A DNA stretch of 64,000 nucleotides from Modicisalibacter luteus DSM 23508 (GCF_000378505.1 NZ_KB899991.1:244824-308823); one strand, 5' to 3'. Positions 17,373-26,984 are shown, counted from the stretch's first letter. Translations and numbers: made by a program. Notes: generated from the sequence alone by a model not told the origin.

Positions 17373-18887
17373 ATGCGAGTCTTAATCATTGTGGGACATC
17401 CACGCCACGACAGTTTCTGCGGGGCGTTGGCGCAGGCATACCGGGAAGGCGCGGAACAGGCCGGTGTCGAAGTGCGCTTACTGCGGCTCGGCGGGTTGAA
17501 CTTCGACCCGCACGTACACGTCGAGTCTCCTGAGGAACAGCCTCTCGAACCCGACCTGGAACACGCCAAACAGTGGCTGATCTGGGCAGAGCATCTGGTC
17601 TTCGTATACCCGACCTGGTGGGGCACGATGCCCGCTCTTTTGAAAGGCTTTCTGGATCGGCTGGTGATGCCGGGATTCGCCTTTCGCTTCTACGGGCCGG
17701 GTACCACGCAATGGGAAGGGCTATGGCAAGGCAAGACGGCTCAACTGATCACCACGATGGATACCCCACCGGCAGTCTACCGCTGGCTCTTTCGCGCCCC
17801 CGGCACGCATGCCATGCGCAATGCCACACTGGGCTTCTGTGGCGTCAAACCGGTCCATACTCTGATCGCGGGCTCGATTCGGACCTCGACTCAGCAACAG
17901 CGCCATCAATGGCTGGAGCAGGCCCGGGCACGAGGATTCGCTTTGCGCCATGGCGTACACGGCCTTGCAGGACGACTCTGGCAAAGGGCCAGGCCCTGGC
18001 TGAAAGCACTTCGGCTGCAGTTCTATCCCATGACCTGGGCGGCCTACACCCTGGGTGCGCTGGCCGCCATGGCGAACAGCCTGGCTTGGGACCCCTACCT
18101 CTGGGGCTACCTGTGCCTATTCTTTCTCGAAGCGGCGACGGTTTTCTTCAACGACTATTACGACTACCCGAGTGACAGCCAAAACCGTCATTACGGACCG
18201 TTCAATGGCGGTTCACGGGTTCTGGTCGATGGCCTCATCAGTTTCGCGTCGATGCGCCGGGCCATAGGCCTTACGCTCATCGTTGCCCTGGCTGCGGCCG
18301 GTCTGGTCCTCAAGACAACGACGGCACCACTTGCCTCGGCGCTCTGGTTGCTGATCGCAGCCATCCTGACACTGGGCTACACCTTGCCTCCCCTGAAACT
18401 GAGTTATCGCAGCTTAGGCGAGCTCGATGTGGCCTTTACGCACAGTGCCATGGTGTTATGGCTCGGCTTCGTCTTTCAGGGCGGATCCCTCGGCGCCTCG
18501 CTGCCCTGGTTGTTGGCGCTTCCGCTGTTCTTCGCCATCCTGCCCGCGATCATTCTCTCTGGCGTGCCCGATCGTGCCGCGGATGCCATCGCCGGCAAGC
18601 ACACCCTGCCCGAACGCTTCGGTAATACGGTGGCGTTAGCCTTGGCAGCGGCCTCGGTCGGTATTGCATCCGTGCTGGCGCTGGTCTTCGATCGCACCGG
18701 CATGGCGGCGGGTGCCTTCGGCGGGCTGAGTTATTTCGTTCTGCCGCATGCCGCCCTGTGCCTTGCGCTCATATGGGTCGCTTTCCAGCGCGGCGCCGAC
18801 TGTCTCAGGCGTATCGACGGATTAATGTTCGTCACGCTCAACTACATGGTGTGGTTCGTCGCGGTCCCCTTTTATAACCTGGCGTAG
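17373..18887 (+). CDS. Flavodoxin-like NAD(P)H:quinone reductase fused to UbiA-family prenyltransferase
   Basis: A 504-residue two-domain protein. Residues 1 to about 195 form an NQO1/MdaB-type flavodoxin-like reductase (VLIIVGHPRHDSFCGALA at the start, YPTWWGTMPALLKGFLDR for FMN/FAD binding). Residues about 213-504 form a polytopic UbiA/MenA-like prenyltransferase with both Asp-rich motifs: N260-D261-x-x-D264-x3-D268 and D400-R-A-A-D404. Such a fusion could prenylate an aromatic acceptor and reduce the quinone, or regenerate the acceptor; acceptor and prenyl donor are unknown. AGGAAGG 7 nt upstream favours ATG 17373 over GTG 17370. It stands alone next to hipBA remnants. Confidence 0.85.
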   Translation: MRVLIIVGHPRHDSFCGALAQAYREGAEQAGVEVRLLRLGGLNFDPHVHVESPEEQPLEPDLEHAKQWLIWAEHLVFVYPTWWGTMPALLKGFLDRLVMPGFAFRFYGPGTTQWEGLWQGKTAQLITTMDTPPAVYRWLFRAPGTHAMRNATLGFCGVKPVHTLIAGSIRTSTQQQRHQWLEQARARGFALRHGVHGLAGRLWQRARPWLKALRLQFYPMTWAAYTLGALAAMANSLAWDPYLWGYLCLFFLEAATVFFNDYYDYPSDSQNRHYGPFNGGSRVLVDGLISFASMRRAIGLTLIVALAAAGLVLKTTTAPLASALWLLIAAILTLGYTLPPLKLSYRSLGELDVAFTHSAMVLWLGFVFQGGSLGASLPWLLALPLFFAILPAIILSGVPDRAADAIAGKHTLPERFGNTVALALAAASVGIASVLALVFDRTGMAAGAFGGLSYFVLPHAALCLALIWVAFQRGADCLRRIDGLMFVTLNYMVWFVAVPFYNLA

Positions 18888-19321
18888 CCAGACGCTGAAT
18901 AAGCGTTGATGACCGCTTCAACATATTTTCCACCAGCTAGATAGCCAATCTACGTGGCTATTAGACCAAGTTCGGCGCACTTATCCTTCCGTCCAAATCC
19001 GAAATGGGACCCGGTCAGCCTAGCGACCCCTTAGACAGCACCGATGCTGACCTGAGCAGAGATCTTAAGCTGAAGCGTATTAAGGCAACCATTGAGCGGT
19101 AGCCAAGTCTGACTAAAGGCGGAGCTATTGGACTTACCAGCCTCGGACGATATGGGCTGGATTATTAAACACTGCGTGTCCTAGCCTCACTACCACGGCT
19201 GTCCTGTGCCTCCTTGTGATCTCTTCAAAAGTACCATCGGCACTGAGCAGTCTTATTACTGAATTCGGCGTGAAACTAATCAGACAGTCCGCCTAGCCAC
19301 GTGCACGCATTCTCGCCTGTA
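18888..19321. other. 434-bp gap without a recognisable gene
   Basis: Between the fusion gene and the leftward HupE gene there are only short frames with stops in all six. The sequence has the look of decayed coding DNA (periodic but interrupted), possibly a transposase remnant, but I cannot assign a family. No terminator with a U-tract was seen. Confidence 0.4.
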
Positions 19322-19918
19322 TCAACCTATGACGAACGAAGCGCCAAGCGCAGCAATAGCGACGCCTATCCCTTTAAGCAAATGCTTGTCGCGTGCTGCC
19401 ATCAATGAACCAGCGCGCCTGGCCAAATAGATGATGCCTAGAGTAGCAACAGTAAAGCCCGCCAAATAAGCCCATGGCGCGATGCCAGAAGGCATTTCGG
19501 AGCCATGTGCCTGTCCATGACAAAACAGAAACAGTACGACAATGAGTGAACCAAGCGAAGTGGGCATCCTGGCGAGGGTAATCAGCAGTAACCCCATCAG
19601 TAAAACTGACATCGCCACCCCAAACTCCATGCCGGGGATGACTAGTCCAGCCCAAGCAGACAGCGCGCCCAGCAACATACCTAGCATGGCTAGGAGCGGG
19701 ATCATAGACCGAAACTTCGGTACCTGACTCAAGCTCCACAAACCAACAGCCACCATCGCCACGATGTGATCCAATCCAAGCAAGGGGTGGGTCAACCCAG
19801 CCAGAAACCCACCGCCAACCCCCTCAAGCCCCGGATGTGCATAGACAGTTCCTGACGCCAATAAAGTTAGAGTTGCCAATGCCAGCATCCCGGCTAGGAA
19901 GTTGAAAGGCCGTTTCAT
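19322..19918 (-). CDS. hupE: HupE/UreJ-family nickel/cobalt permease
   Basis: A 198-residue protein with a signal peptide (1 to about 27, ending VYAHPG), about six further hydrophobic helices, the hallmark HPLLGLDHIVAMVAVG motif and CHGQAHGSEMP with conserved His residues. HupE proteins transport Ni2+ or Co2+ across the inner membrane, usually beside hydrogenase or urease genes. Here none is nearby; instead the adjacent island encodes the nickel-pincer cofactor enzymes LarB, LarC and LarE and a LarA homologue, which makes nickel supply to that system the likely role (inference). Confidence 0.85.
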   Translation of the reverse strand: MKRPFNFLAGMLALATLTLLASGTVYAHPGLEGVGGGFLAGLTHPLLGLDHIVAMVAVGLWSLSQVPKFRSMIPLLAMLGMLLGALSAWAGLVIPGMEFGVAMSVLLMGLLLITLARMPTSLGSLIVVLFLFCHGQAHGSEMPSGIAPWAYLAGFTVATLGIIYLARRAGSLMAARDKHLLKGIGVAIAALGASFVIG

Positions 19919-19983
19919 AATATTCCCCTTGTCATTATTCGATACCAGAAGTTGGCGATGCTCTTCAGTAGCGGCAGATATAC

Positions 19984-20709
19984 TTACTTTTCATGGCGCT
20001 GTTTCCACTTTTCGAAATCATCCTTGCTCTCCTGCTTCGTCGGAGGATAAAGGCCGATGATTGAGCGACCCGCCAGCACCTCCTCAGTGACAAAGTCTTC
20101 GAAGGCCGTCATCTCAACGGCTTCATCTGCAATGTCATCGGCCAGATGCGCCGGTATAACGACCACTCCCTCGCCATCGCCGACGATTACATCCCCGGGA
20201 AAAACGGGTACATCGCCACAGCCAATCGGCACATTGATGTCGACCGCTTGATGGAGCGTCAAGTTAGTCGGTGCGGAAGGACGCTTGTGATACGCCGGGA
20301 TGTCCAATTTAGCAATCTCAGGTGAGTCGCGAAAACCACCATCCGTCACGACCCCAGCCACACCTCGCACCATCATCCTTGAAACAAGAATGGACCCAGC
20401 AGAAGCCGCTCGAGGATCACGACGGCTATCTATAACCATTACCGCACCTGCAGGACACTGCTCGACAGCGGCTCGTTGCGGATGCTGGGGATCCTGAAAA
20501 ACTGAGATGGGGTTGAGGTCCTCCCGGGCGGGAATATAACGAAGCGTGAACGCTTCCCCCACCATATTGGGTTTCTCAGGATCGAGAGGACTCACTTCCT
20601 GAATAAACTGATTGCGCAAACCACGCTTGAATAGCGCAGTACTCAAGGTTGCTGTACTGACTCTCTTCAACTTTTCACGTGTCTGTGCGTTAAGAGTAGT
20701 TTCTGACAT
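19984..20709 (-). CDS. RraA-family protein (HMG/CHA-aldolase-like)
   Basis: A 241-residue RraA/MenG-like fold protein. Conserved features are AGAVMVIDSRRDPRAASAGS, the GVVTDGGFRDSPEI loop (substrate- and metal-binding Arg/Asp) and GDVIVGDGEGVVVIP. Members labelled RNase regulator RraA are often 4-hydroxy-4-methyl-2-oxoglutarate/oxaloacetate aldolase-decarboxylases. The longer length (241 versus about 160) and linkage to a sugar-acid dehydratase are typical of the pentonate/hexarate-associated subgroup. Last gene of the leftward operon. Confidence 0.8.
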   Translation of the reverse strand: MSETTLNAQTREKLKRVSTATLSTALFKRGLRNQFIQEVSPLDPEKPNMVGEAFTLRYIPAREDLNPISVFQDPQHPQRAAVEQCPAGAVMVIDSRRDPRAASAGSILVSRMMVRGVAGVVTDGGFRDSPEIAKLDIPAYHKRPSAPTNLTLHQAVDINVPIGCGDVPVFPGDVIVGDGEGVVVIPAHLADDIADEAVEMTAFEDFVTEEVLAGRSIIGLYPPTKQESKDDFEKWKQRHEK

Positions 20710-20865
20710 ATCAATTTTTCTCCTTATGCATTGTCCGAAACGTCAGCGAGCAATGGCCTGACAGGGTAAAATCCTGAAAACAAACGAAGTTTATGAATGC
20801 TAACTCAGCCCTTTACTCAACTAGTTGATGCGCATAACCCTGTTCAGGCGCTTGATTGCTATAAC

Positions 20866-22608
20866 CTAGTAAATGTCGGGCTCACCCACGGCAGGCCCAA
20901 AACCGGTTTCCAAAAAGTCGAAATCACAACCTTCATTCGCTTGCTTGATATGCTGAGCAAACATCCAACCATAGCCCCGGGAAAAGGCTGGTTTGGGCGG
21001 GGTCCATTCAGTGCGACGTCGTGCCAACTCGTCATCCGAGACCTCCATGGAAAGACGCCGCTCTGCGATATTGATATGAATCAAGTCTCCGGTTCTCAAA
21101 AGTGCGAGCGGCCCCCCGGCGGCGGCTTCAGGAGCGGCATGCAGTATGCAGGCGCCATAACTCGTACCGCTCATCCGAGCATCGGAGAGACGCAGCATAT
21201 CGCGTACGCCCTGTTTCACGAGCTTGGTCGGTATCGGTAGCATTCCCCACTCGGGCATCCCTGGCCCACCCAATGGCCCTACGTTGCGCAGGACCATCAC
21301 ATGGTCGGCCGTGACATCCAGGTCTTCGTCATCAATGGCGGCCTTCATTTCAGCGTAACTATCGAATACCAAGGCAGGCCCAGTATGATTATGGAACCTT
21401 GGATCGCAAGCGGCGGGCTTGATCACACAACCGTCGGGCGCCAAATTGCCTCGTAATACGGCCAATGATCCTTCCCGATACACTGGATTTGACAAAGGCC
21501 GTATCACCTCATCGTTAAAGACTTCAGCGCCCTGCAACGTCTCCCCCAAGGTCTCTCCGGTCACGGTCAAGGCATTGAGTTCCAGATAGTCCGTCAGACG
21601 GGTCATCAACGCACGCAGGCCACCCGCGTAATAGAAGTCCTCCATGAGATAGTGCTTACCACTTGGGCGTACATTGGCAATGACAGGAATATCACGGCTG
21701 GCCTGATCGAAATCCTCGAGAGTCATGTCGATACCCGCTCGGCGAGCCATGGCGATCATGTGAATGACCGCATTGGTGGAACACCCCGTCGCCATGGCCA
21801 CGGTGACGGCATTGTTGACCGCCGATGATGTGATGATTCGATCAGGAGTCAGTTCTTCCCAAACCATGGAGACTATCCGACGCCCCGAGGCCGCACACAT
21901 GCGTATATGGTTGGCGTCTGCAGCGGGAATGGAACTCGCCGCCGGCAGTGTCAAACCCATGGCTTCGGTAATGGCGGTCATCGTGCTGGCCGTTCCCATC
22001 GTCATGCAATGGCCATAGGAACGCGCAATTCCTCCCTCAATAGCAATCCAGTCGTCCCGCGAAATGTTGCCAGCACGTCGCTCATCCCAATACTTCCAGG
22101 CATCCGAGCCACTACCCAGGACATTTCCTTGCCAGTTACCACGCAGCATAGGTCCAGCCGGCACGAAGATCGCTGGAAGCCCTGCACTGACAGCCCCTAG
22201 CACCAGCCCCGGAGTGGTTTTATCGCATCCGCCCATCAATACCACGCCATCCACAGGGTGCGACCGCAGTAACTCTTCTACCTCCATAGCCAGCATATTG
22301 CGATACAGCATGGTGGTCGGTTTCACGAAGTTTTCGGCGAGGGAGAGCGCGGGTAACTCGATGGGAAAGCCGCCGGCTTCAAGAATCCCACGTCGAATAT
22401 CTTCTACGCGGTGTTTGAAATGCGTATGACATGGATTAATGTCAGACCAAGTATTGATGATGGCAATCTGTGGCCTGGCTTCCCAATCACTGGGTTCCCG
22501 CCCCATTTGCATTGCCCGTGAACGGTGTCCGAAGGCTCGTAGGTCATCGGGCGCATACCAGCGGGCGCTACGTAAGCTATCAGGACTCTTGCTCTTATTC
22601 GTTGTCAT
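20866..22608 (-). CDS. IlvD/Edd-family sugar-acid dehydratase (L-arabonate dehydratase-like)
   Basis: A 580-residue Fe-S dehydratase. The three cluster ligands are C60 (NPCHTH), C128 (GGCDKTTPG) and C201 (GHCMTMGTASTM), the IlvD/Edd pattern. Length and sequence style place it with pentonate/hexonate dehydratases (arabonate, xylonate, galactonate), which remove water to give 2-keto-3-deoxy acids, rather than with branched-chain DHAD. Substrate specificity cannot be read. It lies between the aldolase and RraA-like genes of the leftward operon. Confidence 0.85.
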   Translation of the reverse strand: MTTNKSKSPDSLRSARWYAPDDLRAFGHRSRAMQMGREPSDWEARPQIAIINTWSDINPCHTHFKHRVEDIRRGILEAGGFPIELPALSLAENFVKPTTMLYRNMLAMEVEELLRSHPVDGVVLMGGCDKTTPGLVLGAVSAGLPAIFVPAGPMLRGNWQGNVLGSGSDAWKYWDERRAGNISRDDWIAIEGGIARSYGHCMTMGTASTMTAITEAMGLTLPAASSIPAADANHIRMCAASGRRIVSMVWEELTPDRIITSSAVNNAVTVAMATGCSTNAVIHMIAMARRAGIDMTLEDFDQASRDIPVIANVRPSGKHYLMEDFYYAGGLRALMTRLTDYLELNALTVTGETLGETLQGAEVFNDEVIRPLSNPVYREGSLAVLRGNLAPDGCVIKPAACDPRFHNHTGPALVFDSYAEMKAAIDDEDLDVTADHVMVLRNVGPLGGPGMPEWGMLPIPTKLVKQGVRDMLRLSDARMSGTSYGACILHAAPEAAAGGPLALLRTGDLIHINIAERRLSMEVSDDELARRRTEWTPPKPAFSRGYGWMFAQHIKQANEGCDFDFLETGFGPAVGEPDIY

Positions 22609-22727
22609 AATATTTCCTGTGCAGCTTGGGGAAGCGACACATAGGCCTACCGACCATCCATCACATGCTGAACATGGCCAGAGTAATGTCGCTCCCTAGA
22701 AAGATTAGCTATGCAATGTCGAGAGGT

Positions 22728-23510
22728 TTATTGTTTGCCGATAAACGTTTTGAAATGTTCTGCCTTGGCATCGGCCTGGTGAGTTAGCAACCCCATATCC
22801 GAGGCCACAGCAACAAATGTAAATCCGGCCTTTAGCCAGTGTTCCGCCTGCTCCTGCACGGGAGCAAGAATGCCCGCTGGGATGCGTTGCTCTCGGCACA
22901 GTTCCAGTGCCCTGGTAATTTCTCGCTGAACGTCGGTATGAACAACTTCTCCTATATGCCCCAAATCAGCGGCGAGATCGGACGGGCCGATGAAGATCGC
23001 ATCGACCCCCTCCACCGCGGCGATTTCGGGAATATTGTCGATCGCACTTAACGTCTCGACTTGCACGATCAGGCAGAGTTCTTCATTGGCACGGTGAACA
23101 TAGTCACGAATGCGGCCATAACGGTTGGCACGATGGGCAGCCGCAACGCCGCGAATACCATGGTTAGGATACCGAACTGCCGCGACCGCGTATTCGGCAT
23201 CCTCTGCATTCTGCACAAAGGGAATCAGTAAGGTCTGTGCCCCGATGTCGAGGAAACGCTTGATGAGCACCGCATCGTTCCAAGCAGGGCGTACGACAGC
23301 CGCCGTTTCTGTCCCCGCCAGAGCCTGCAATTGTGTCAAGACGTTAGATATTTCATTCGGAGAATGTTCGGTATCGAGCAACACCCAATCGAACCCAGAA
23401 TCGCTAAGGGCATCGATCACTATGCTAGAGCACAAGGTGCTCCATATGCCGATCTGTGTCTGTTTGTTTAGCAACGACTTGAAGCGATTGTGTGGTAGCG
23501 TGGCAAGCAT
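22728..23510 (-). CDS. HpcH/HpaI-family class II aldolase, GarL-like
   Basis: A 260-residue aldolase. Catalytic H49 (DTEHSPNEI), R74 (VVRPAW), metal ligands E152 (VQVETLSAIDN) and D178 (IGPSDLAADLGH) are all present. Alignment by eye is closest to E. coli GarL (5-keto-4-deoxy-D-glucarate aldolase: pyruvate plus tartronate semialdehyde). GarD is encoded in the same island (36603-38171), supporting that assignment, though KDG-type and 4-hydroxy-2-oxoacid aldolases share these residues. The gene sits downstream of larB in the leftward operon. Confidence 0.82.
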   Translation of the reverse strand: MLATLPHNRFKSLLNKQTQIGIWSTLCSSIVIDALSDSGFDWVLLDTEHSPNEISNVLTQLQALAGTETAAVVRPAWNDAVLIKRFLDIGAQTLLIPFVQNAEDAEYAVAAVRYPNHGIRGVAAAHRANRYGRIRDYVHRANEELCLIVQVETLSAIDNIPEIAAVEGVDAIFIGPSDLAADLGHIGEVVHTDVQREITRALELCREQRIPAGILAPVQEQAEHWLKAGFTFVAVASDMGLLTHQADAKAEHFKTFIGKQ

Positions 23511-23546
23511 AGCGTCTCCTTAGATTGGTTTTGTTATTGTCATTAA

Positions 23547-24209
23547 CTAAGACTGACGTCCTAGAATCCGGATAGCGGCACAGGCGGCGCCATATCCGTT
23601 ATCAATATTGACCACGGTTACGCCCGGAGCGCAGCTGGACAACGCTGAATCCAGTGCCGCTCGTCCGCCGTCAGCCACTCCGTAGCCGACTGACGTCGGA
23701 ACCGCGATGACGCTTCCTGAGACCAAGCCCGCAAGGACACTGGGCAAGGCCGCGTCCATGCCGGCAAACACCAGTTTGATGGGGATGGCTTCCAGGCGCT
23801 CGACATGCTCAAGAAGCCGCCACAGGCCGGCCACGCCCACGTCGCTAATCACCTCGACAGCATAACCGTTATATTCCAGGGTGCGCCGCGCTTCGGCAGC
23901 GACTCGCGCATCCGCCGTACCGGCCGTCACAATGGCGATCGCCGGGGCTGCCTGGGGGGAAGGCATCTCCCCCAGTACTGCCGTACTGGAGAGAGCATCG
24001 TAATCGAGCACTTGCTTTATGCGAGAAGGTTGAGCTTCCCAGCACTCGGGGCCGATGCGCGTAATGAGCAAGCGGCGCTCTTCAGCGACGGCCTCATCGA
24101 CAATAGCGGCAATACGATCTGGCGTCTTGAACTGGGCAAAAACGGCCTCCTCCAGCCCGATGCGGGAAGCACGGTTGCGATCGAAACGGACAACTTGTTC
24201 ATCAGCCAT
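23547..24209 (-). CDS. larB: Nickel-pincer cofactor biosynthesis protein LarB
   Basis: A 220-residue LarB homologue. The C-terminal two thirds have the PurE/AIR-carboxylase-like fold (IAIVTAGTADARVAAEARRT, VFAGMDAALPSVLAGLVSG, PTSVGYGVADGGRAAL, INIDNGYGAA-type end). LarB carboxylates and hydrolyses nicotinic acid adenine dinucleotide to P2CMN, the first step of the nickel-pincer nucleotide pathway. Its start overlaps the larE stop by 8 bp, so larC-larE-larB form one translationally linked block. Confidence 0.92.
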   Translation of the reverse strand: MADEQVVRFDRNRASRIGLEEAVFAQFKTPDRIAAIVDEAVAEERRLLITRIGPECWEAQPSRIKQVLDYDALSSTAVLGEMPSPQAAPAIAIVTAGTADARVAAEARRTLEYNGYAVEVISDVGVAGLWRLLEHVERLEAIPIKLVFAGMDAALPSVLAGLVSGSVIAVPTSVGYGVADGGRAALDSALSSCAPGVTVVNIDNGYGAACAAIRILGRQS

Positions 24210-25020
24210 GAAGAAAGGCGCTCCCTTGTTGATAGGCCTCTAGGGTGACAGGCGCTTCACGCCCATGATCCGCCACGATTTGTCTGGCGTATGAAAGCAA
24301 TTGCCGCTCCGTGGCCGAGTCCAGCGACTCGAATAACGAGCTCTCCAGCTCAATACAATATCCCGAATGGCGTATCCGGCACCTAACCGTGATATTGCCC
24401 AACCGGCCACGAACGGCGTTTTCGATCGCATCGACCATCAATAGCGTGTCGGCTTCGACTGCAAGCCCCGTCTCGATACGGCTTGATAGGCAGGGCGCGG
24501 CAGGAAGGCAGGCGATGTCAGTCAAGCCAAGAGAACGCGCCAGTTCACGAACTGCCGCTTTGTCCATTCCTGCTTTTACAAATGGGTGGAAAACCCCATG
24601 CTCACTCGCAGCAATGAGACCGGGACGATAGTCCCCCAGGTCGTCGGTATTCGTTCCAGACGCCATTGTCAGCTGAGCTCCTTGATAATGCGCCTGCAGC
24701 CGCGACATGGTTTGATACAGATGGGTTTTGCAGTAATAACAGCGGTTGATGGGATTGCTGAGATAATGGGGATCGTCGAACTCTCCCGCATCGATGATTT
24801 CTAGCCGCAACTGCCACCGCTCGGCAAGGCCCCGGACCCGGGCAGTAGCATCACCCGGTACGGCTGGCGACAGCGCATGACAGAGCATTAGCCCTTCCCG
24901 CCCACGGACCTGAAAAGCTGCTGACGCCAAGGTCAAGCTATCCACGCCACCGCTGACAGCGATGACCAGCATCTCAGGAGCTCGCAATGCGGTATGAAGC
25001 TCGGCAGGTATTTTCGTCAT
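24202..25020 (-). CDS. larE: ATP-dependent sacrificial sulfur transferase LarE
   Basis: A 272-residue PP-loop enzyme. SGGVDS (23-28) is the ATP-binding PP-loop. C94 and C97 lie in NRCYYCKTHLY. C177 in AAPCLSSR is positionally the sacrificial cysteine (C176 in Lactiplantibacillus LarE), which donates its sulfur to become dehydroalanine. This enzyme thiolates P2CMN to P2TMN in the nickel-pincer pathway. The start shares one base with the larC stop. Confidence 0.93.
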   Translation of the reverse strand: MTKIPAELHTALRAPEMLVIAVSGGVDSLTLASAAFQVRGREGLMLCHALSPAVPGDATARVRGLAERWQLRLEIIDAGEFDDPHYLSNPINRCYYCKTHLYQTMSRLQAHYQGAQLTMASGTNTDDLGDYRPGLIAASEHGVFHPFVKAGMDKAAVRELARSLGLTDIACLPAAPCLSSRIETGLAVEADTLLMVDAIENAVRGRLGNITVRCRIRHSGYCIELESSLFESLDSATERQLLSYARQIVADHGREAPVTLEAYQQGSAFLHG

Positions 25021-26213
25021 TACTCCTCCCTTACCTGCTCGGCTTCAATCCTGACCTGCTGACGTTGCTGGTGAGATTCAGTGAATCGCGCGATGTCATC
25101 CGCCTCGGCTTTACGGGTTGTGCCTGTCGGTCGGGCTGCGGATTTGATGCGGACACGCCCTTGGCTTGTAGCGGCCTTGCTATGCTCTCTTGCCAAAAGC
25201 TTCCGCTCGATCTCGTGATAGCGAATGCCAAGGGTCGTGGTCTGGCGAAAACATGCTTCTAAGACATCGTCAAAATACTCGGGGATCGTGAGCAATTCGA
25301 TCTGGAAGCCAATCCGGCCCTTTTTCGATGCACGGGTAGCTTGTGTGACATCCAGCACACCGGTCATGTCACGCAGGAGGTTGACGGCAATCGCGATGTC
25401 TTCAGGCGTCTGATCATCAATATCGAACGCCGCATGTATAACCCGGTCATGTAAAAAGTCAGCGCCGTTGCCCGCCGCTTCGAGCACCAGGAGGCGCAAA
25501 GCGTTGGCTCTGTCAGGCAGTTCTCGACTTCCAAATCCCATGCCAGATTTAAGCATCCGCCCGCTACAGCGGGTATCGAAGCGGCAATCGAGATGACGGA
25601 GAATCGCAGCTCCTGTAGGAGTTATGCGCTCTCCTGACAGTCCATCGTCATGAACCGGCATCCCTGCCAAGAGCTCGGACGTAGCGGGGGCCGGAACTGG
25701 TACCCACCCATGATCGGTATGAACCTGGCCACTCCCCATGGGGAGCGAGCCACACAACCAGTCCACTTCCCCGATAGCTTCGAGCAGCGCAGCCACCGCA
25801 ACAACATCAATCACCGAGTCCCAGGCACCGACTTCATGGAACGCTACCTGTTGGCGGGTCGCCCCATGAACGGCTGCCTCGGCATCCGCAAGTAGCTCGT
25901 AGATTGCCAGTGCCCGGCCTACGACACCCTGCGATAGGCCACAATGACTGATGAGCGCCACGAGATCAGTATAGTGATGGTGGCTATGGGCCTCATGCTC
26001 GCTCTCGGCCTCGACATAGAAACGCTTACCACGAAACCCCGAAAATGCCCCTTGCTCTATGCGCCAGCTCACGGATGCCGGTAACGGCAAACGATTCAGA
26101 GAATCCCTCAGTGCTGGCTCATGCTCTGGATATATATCAAGCAGCGCGGCGACCATCATGTCTCCGGCTACCCCTCCGAGTGGATCAATCCGAATCAAGC
26201 GTTTTCGCTGCAT
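25020..26213 (-). CDS. larC: Nickel insertion protein LarC
   Basis: A 397-residue CTP-dependent cyclometallase that inserts Ni into P2TMN to form the pincer cofactor. The N-terminal DPLGGVAGDMMVAALLD motif, a His-rich patch (EHEAHSHHHYTDL, about 72-84, likely Ni handling), FHEVGAWDSVIDVV and SGERITPTGAAIL are family hallmarks. In lactobacilli larC is split as larC1/larC2 and joined by a ribosomal frameshift; here it is one uninterrupted frame. First Lar gene after the GntR regulator in the leftward operon. Confidence 0.92.
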   Translation of the reverse strand: MQRKRLIRIDPLGGVAGDMMVAALLDIYPEHEPALRDSLNRLPLPASVSWRIEQGAFSGFRGKRFYVEAESEHEAHSHHHYTDLVALISHCGLSQGVVGRALAIYELLADAEAAVHGATRQQVAFHEVGAWDSVIDVVAVAALLEAIGEVDWLCGSLPMGSGQVHTDHGWVPVPAPATSELLAGMPVHDDGLSGERITPTGAAILRHLDCRFDTRCSGRMLKSGMGFGSRELPDRANALRLLVLEAAGNGADFLHDRVIHAAFDIDDQTPEDIAIAVNLLRDMTGVLDVTQATRASKKGRIGFQIELLTIPEYFDDVLEACFRQTTTLGIRYHEIERKLLAREHSKAATSQGRVRIKSAARPTGTTRKAEADDIARFTESHQQRQQVRIEAEQVREE

Positions 26214-26249
26214 GGCAAGCTCCGTTCTTGTTATTGCGTAGGCACGCTA

Positions 26250-26984
26250 CTAATCCTTGACGTCGTAGTACGTCTGCAGACGGTGCTTATTGCACTCGAT
26301 GTGGTATCTCGCCGCAGACCGAGCGGCATCAACATCCTGATTGGTAATGGCATCGATTAGAGTCTGGTGCTCGGCGATGGGTGCCTGCCCGCCATCGACG
26401 CGAGTCGCCGCCTTACGCCGGGAAACCAGGATGGTTTCCTTGAGATAACTACTCAGGTAGTTGAAGAATTCAAGATACAACTCATTATCGGCCGCGGTGC
26501 AGACAGCTCGATGGAAGGCCATGTCCGCGTCGACCCCGGCCTGGATATCTCCCGAGGCTACCGCCTCGCGGAACGACTCCTGCGCGTCAAGCATCATCGT
26601 CAGGTCATGCCGAGTACGCCGTTCGGCGGCCAAGGCCGCGGCCTCAACCTCGAACCCCATGCGCAATTCCACCATGCGCAACACATGCTCGATGCTCTGG
26701 GCATCATGGTCACGAAGGGAGAACCCCCGATTCGGACGCGTCGATACGACGAACACCCCTCTCCCCTGCTGACTGCTCAGTAGACCATCCATTTTCAAGC
26801 GAGACACGGCTTCACGAACCACAGTGCGGCTAACCCCCAGCTCCTTGGCCAACGCACTCTCGGACGGGAGTAGCTCCCCTACCTCAAGGTCCCCGGAGGT
26901 CACCATGCTTCGGAGTTCATCTGTCACTTGATCGCTCAGACTGACGGTCTTCCGAACTGCACGGAATGCAGATGGCTCTTTCAT
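26250..26984 (-). CDS. FadR/GntR-family regulator with FCD domain
   Basis: A 244-residue regulator. The winged HTH (about 15-85) shows SLSDQVTDELRSMV, LPSESALAKELGVSRTVVREA and SRLKMDGLLSSQQGRGVFV, typical of the FadR subgroup. The FCD domain follows, with D, H and H residues in DMAFHRAV and EHQTLIDAI that usually bind a metal and a carboxylate effector. It is first in the leftward operon and divergent from larA, so it probably controls both arms of the island and responds to a hydroxy or sugar acid. Confidence 0.88.
   Translation of the reverse strand: MKEPSAFRAVRKTVSLSDQVTDELRSMVTSGDLEVGELLPSESALAKELGVSRTVVREAVSRLKMDGLLSSQQGRGVFVVSTRPNRGFSLRDHDAQSIEHVLRMVELRMGFEVEAAALAAERRTRHDLTMMLDAQESFREAVASGDIQAGVDADMAFHRAVCTAADNELYLEFFNYLSSYLKETILVSRRKAATRVDGGQAPIAEHQTLIDAITNQDVDAARSAARYHIECNKHRLQTYYDVKD

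Noticed and set aside
20866-22608. Branched-chain dihydroxyacid dehydratase (IlvD) role
   Set aside because: Sequence style and neighbours (RraA-like protein, GarL-like aldolase, GntR) fit a sugar-acid dehydratase, and no ilv genes are near.
25020-26213. Programmed frameshift in larC as in lactobacilli
   Set aside because: Here larC is one uninterrupted 397-codon frame, so no recoding is needed.
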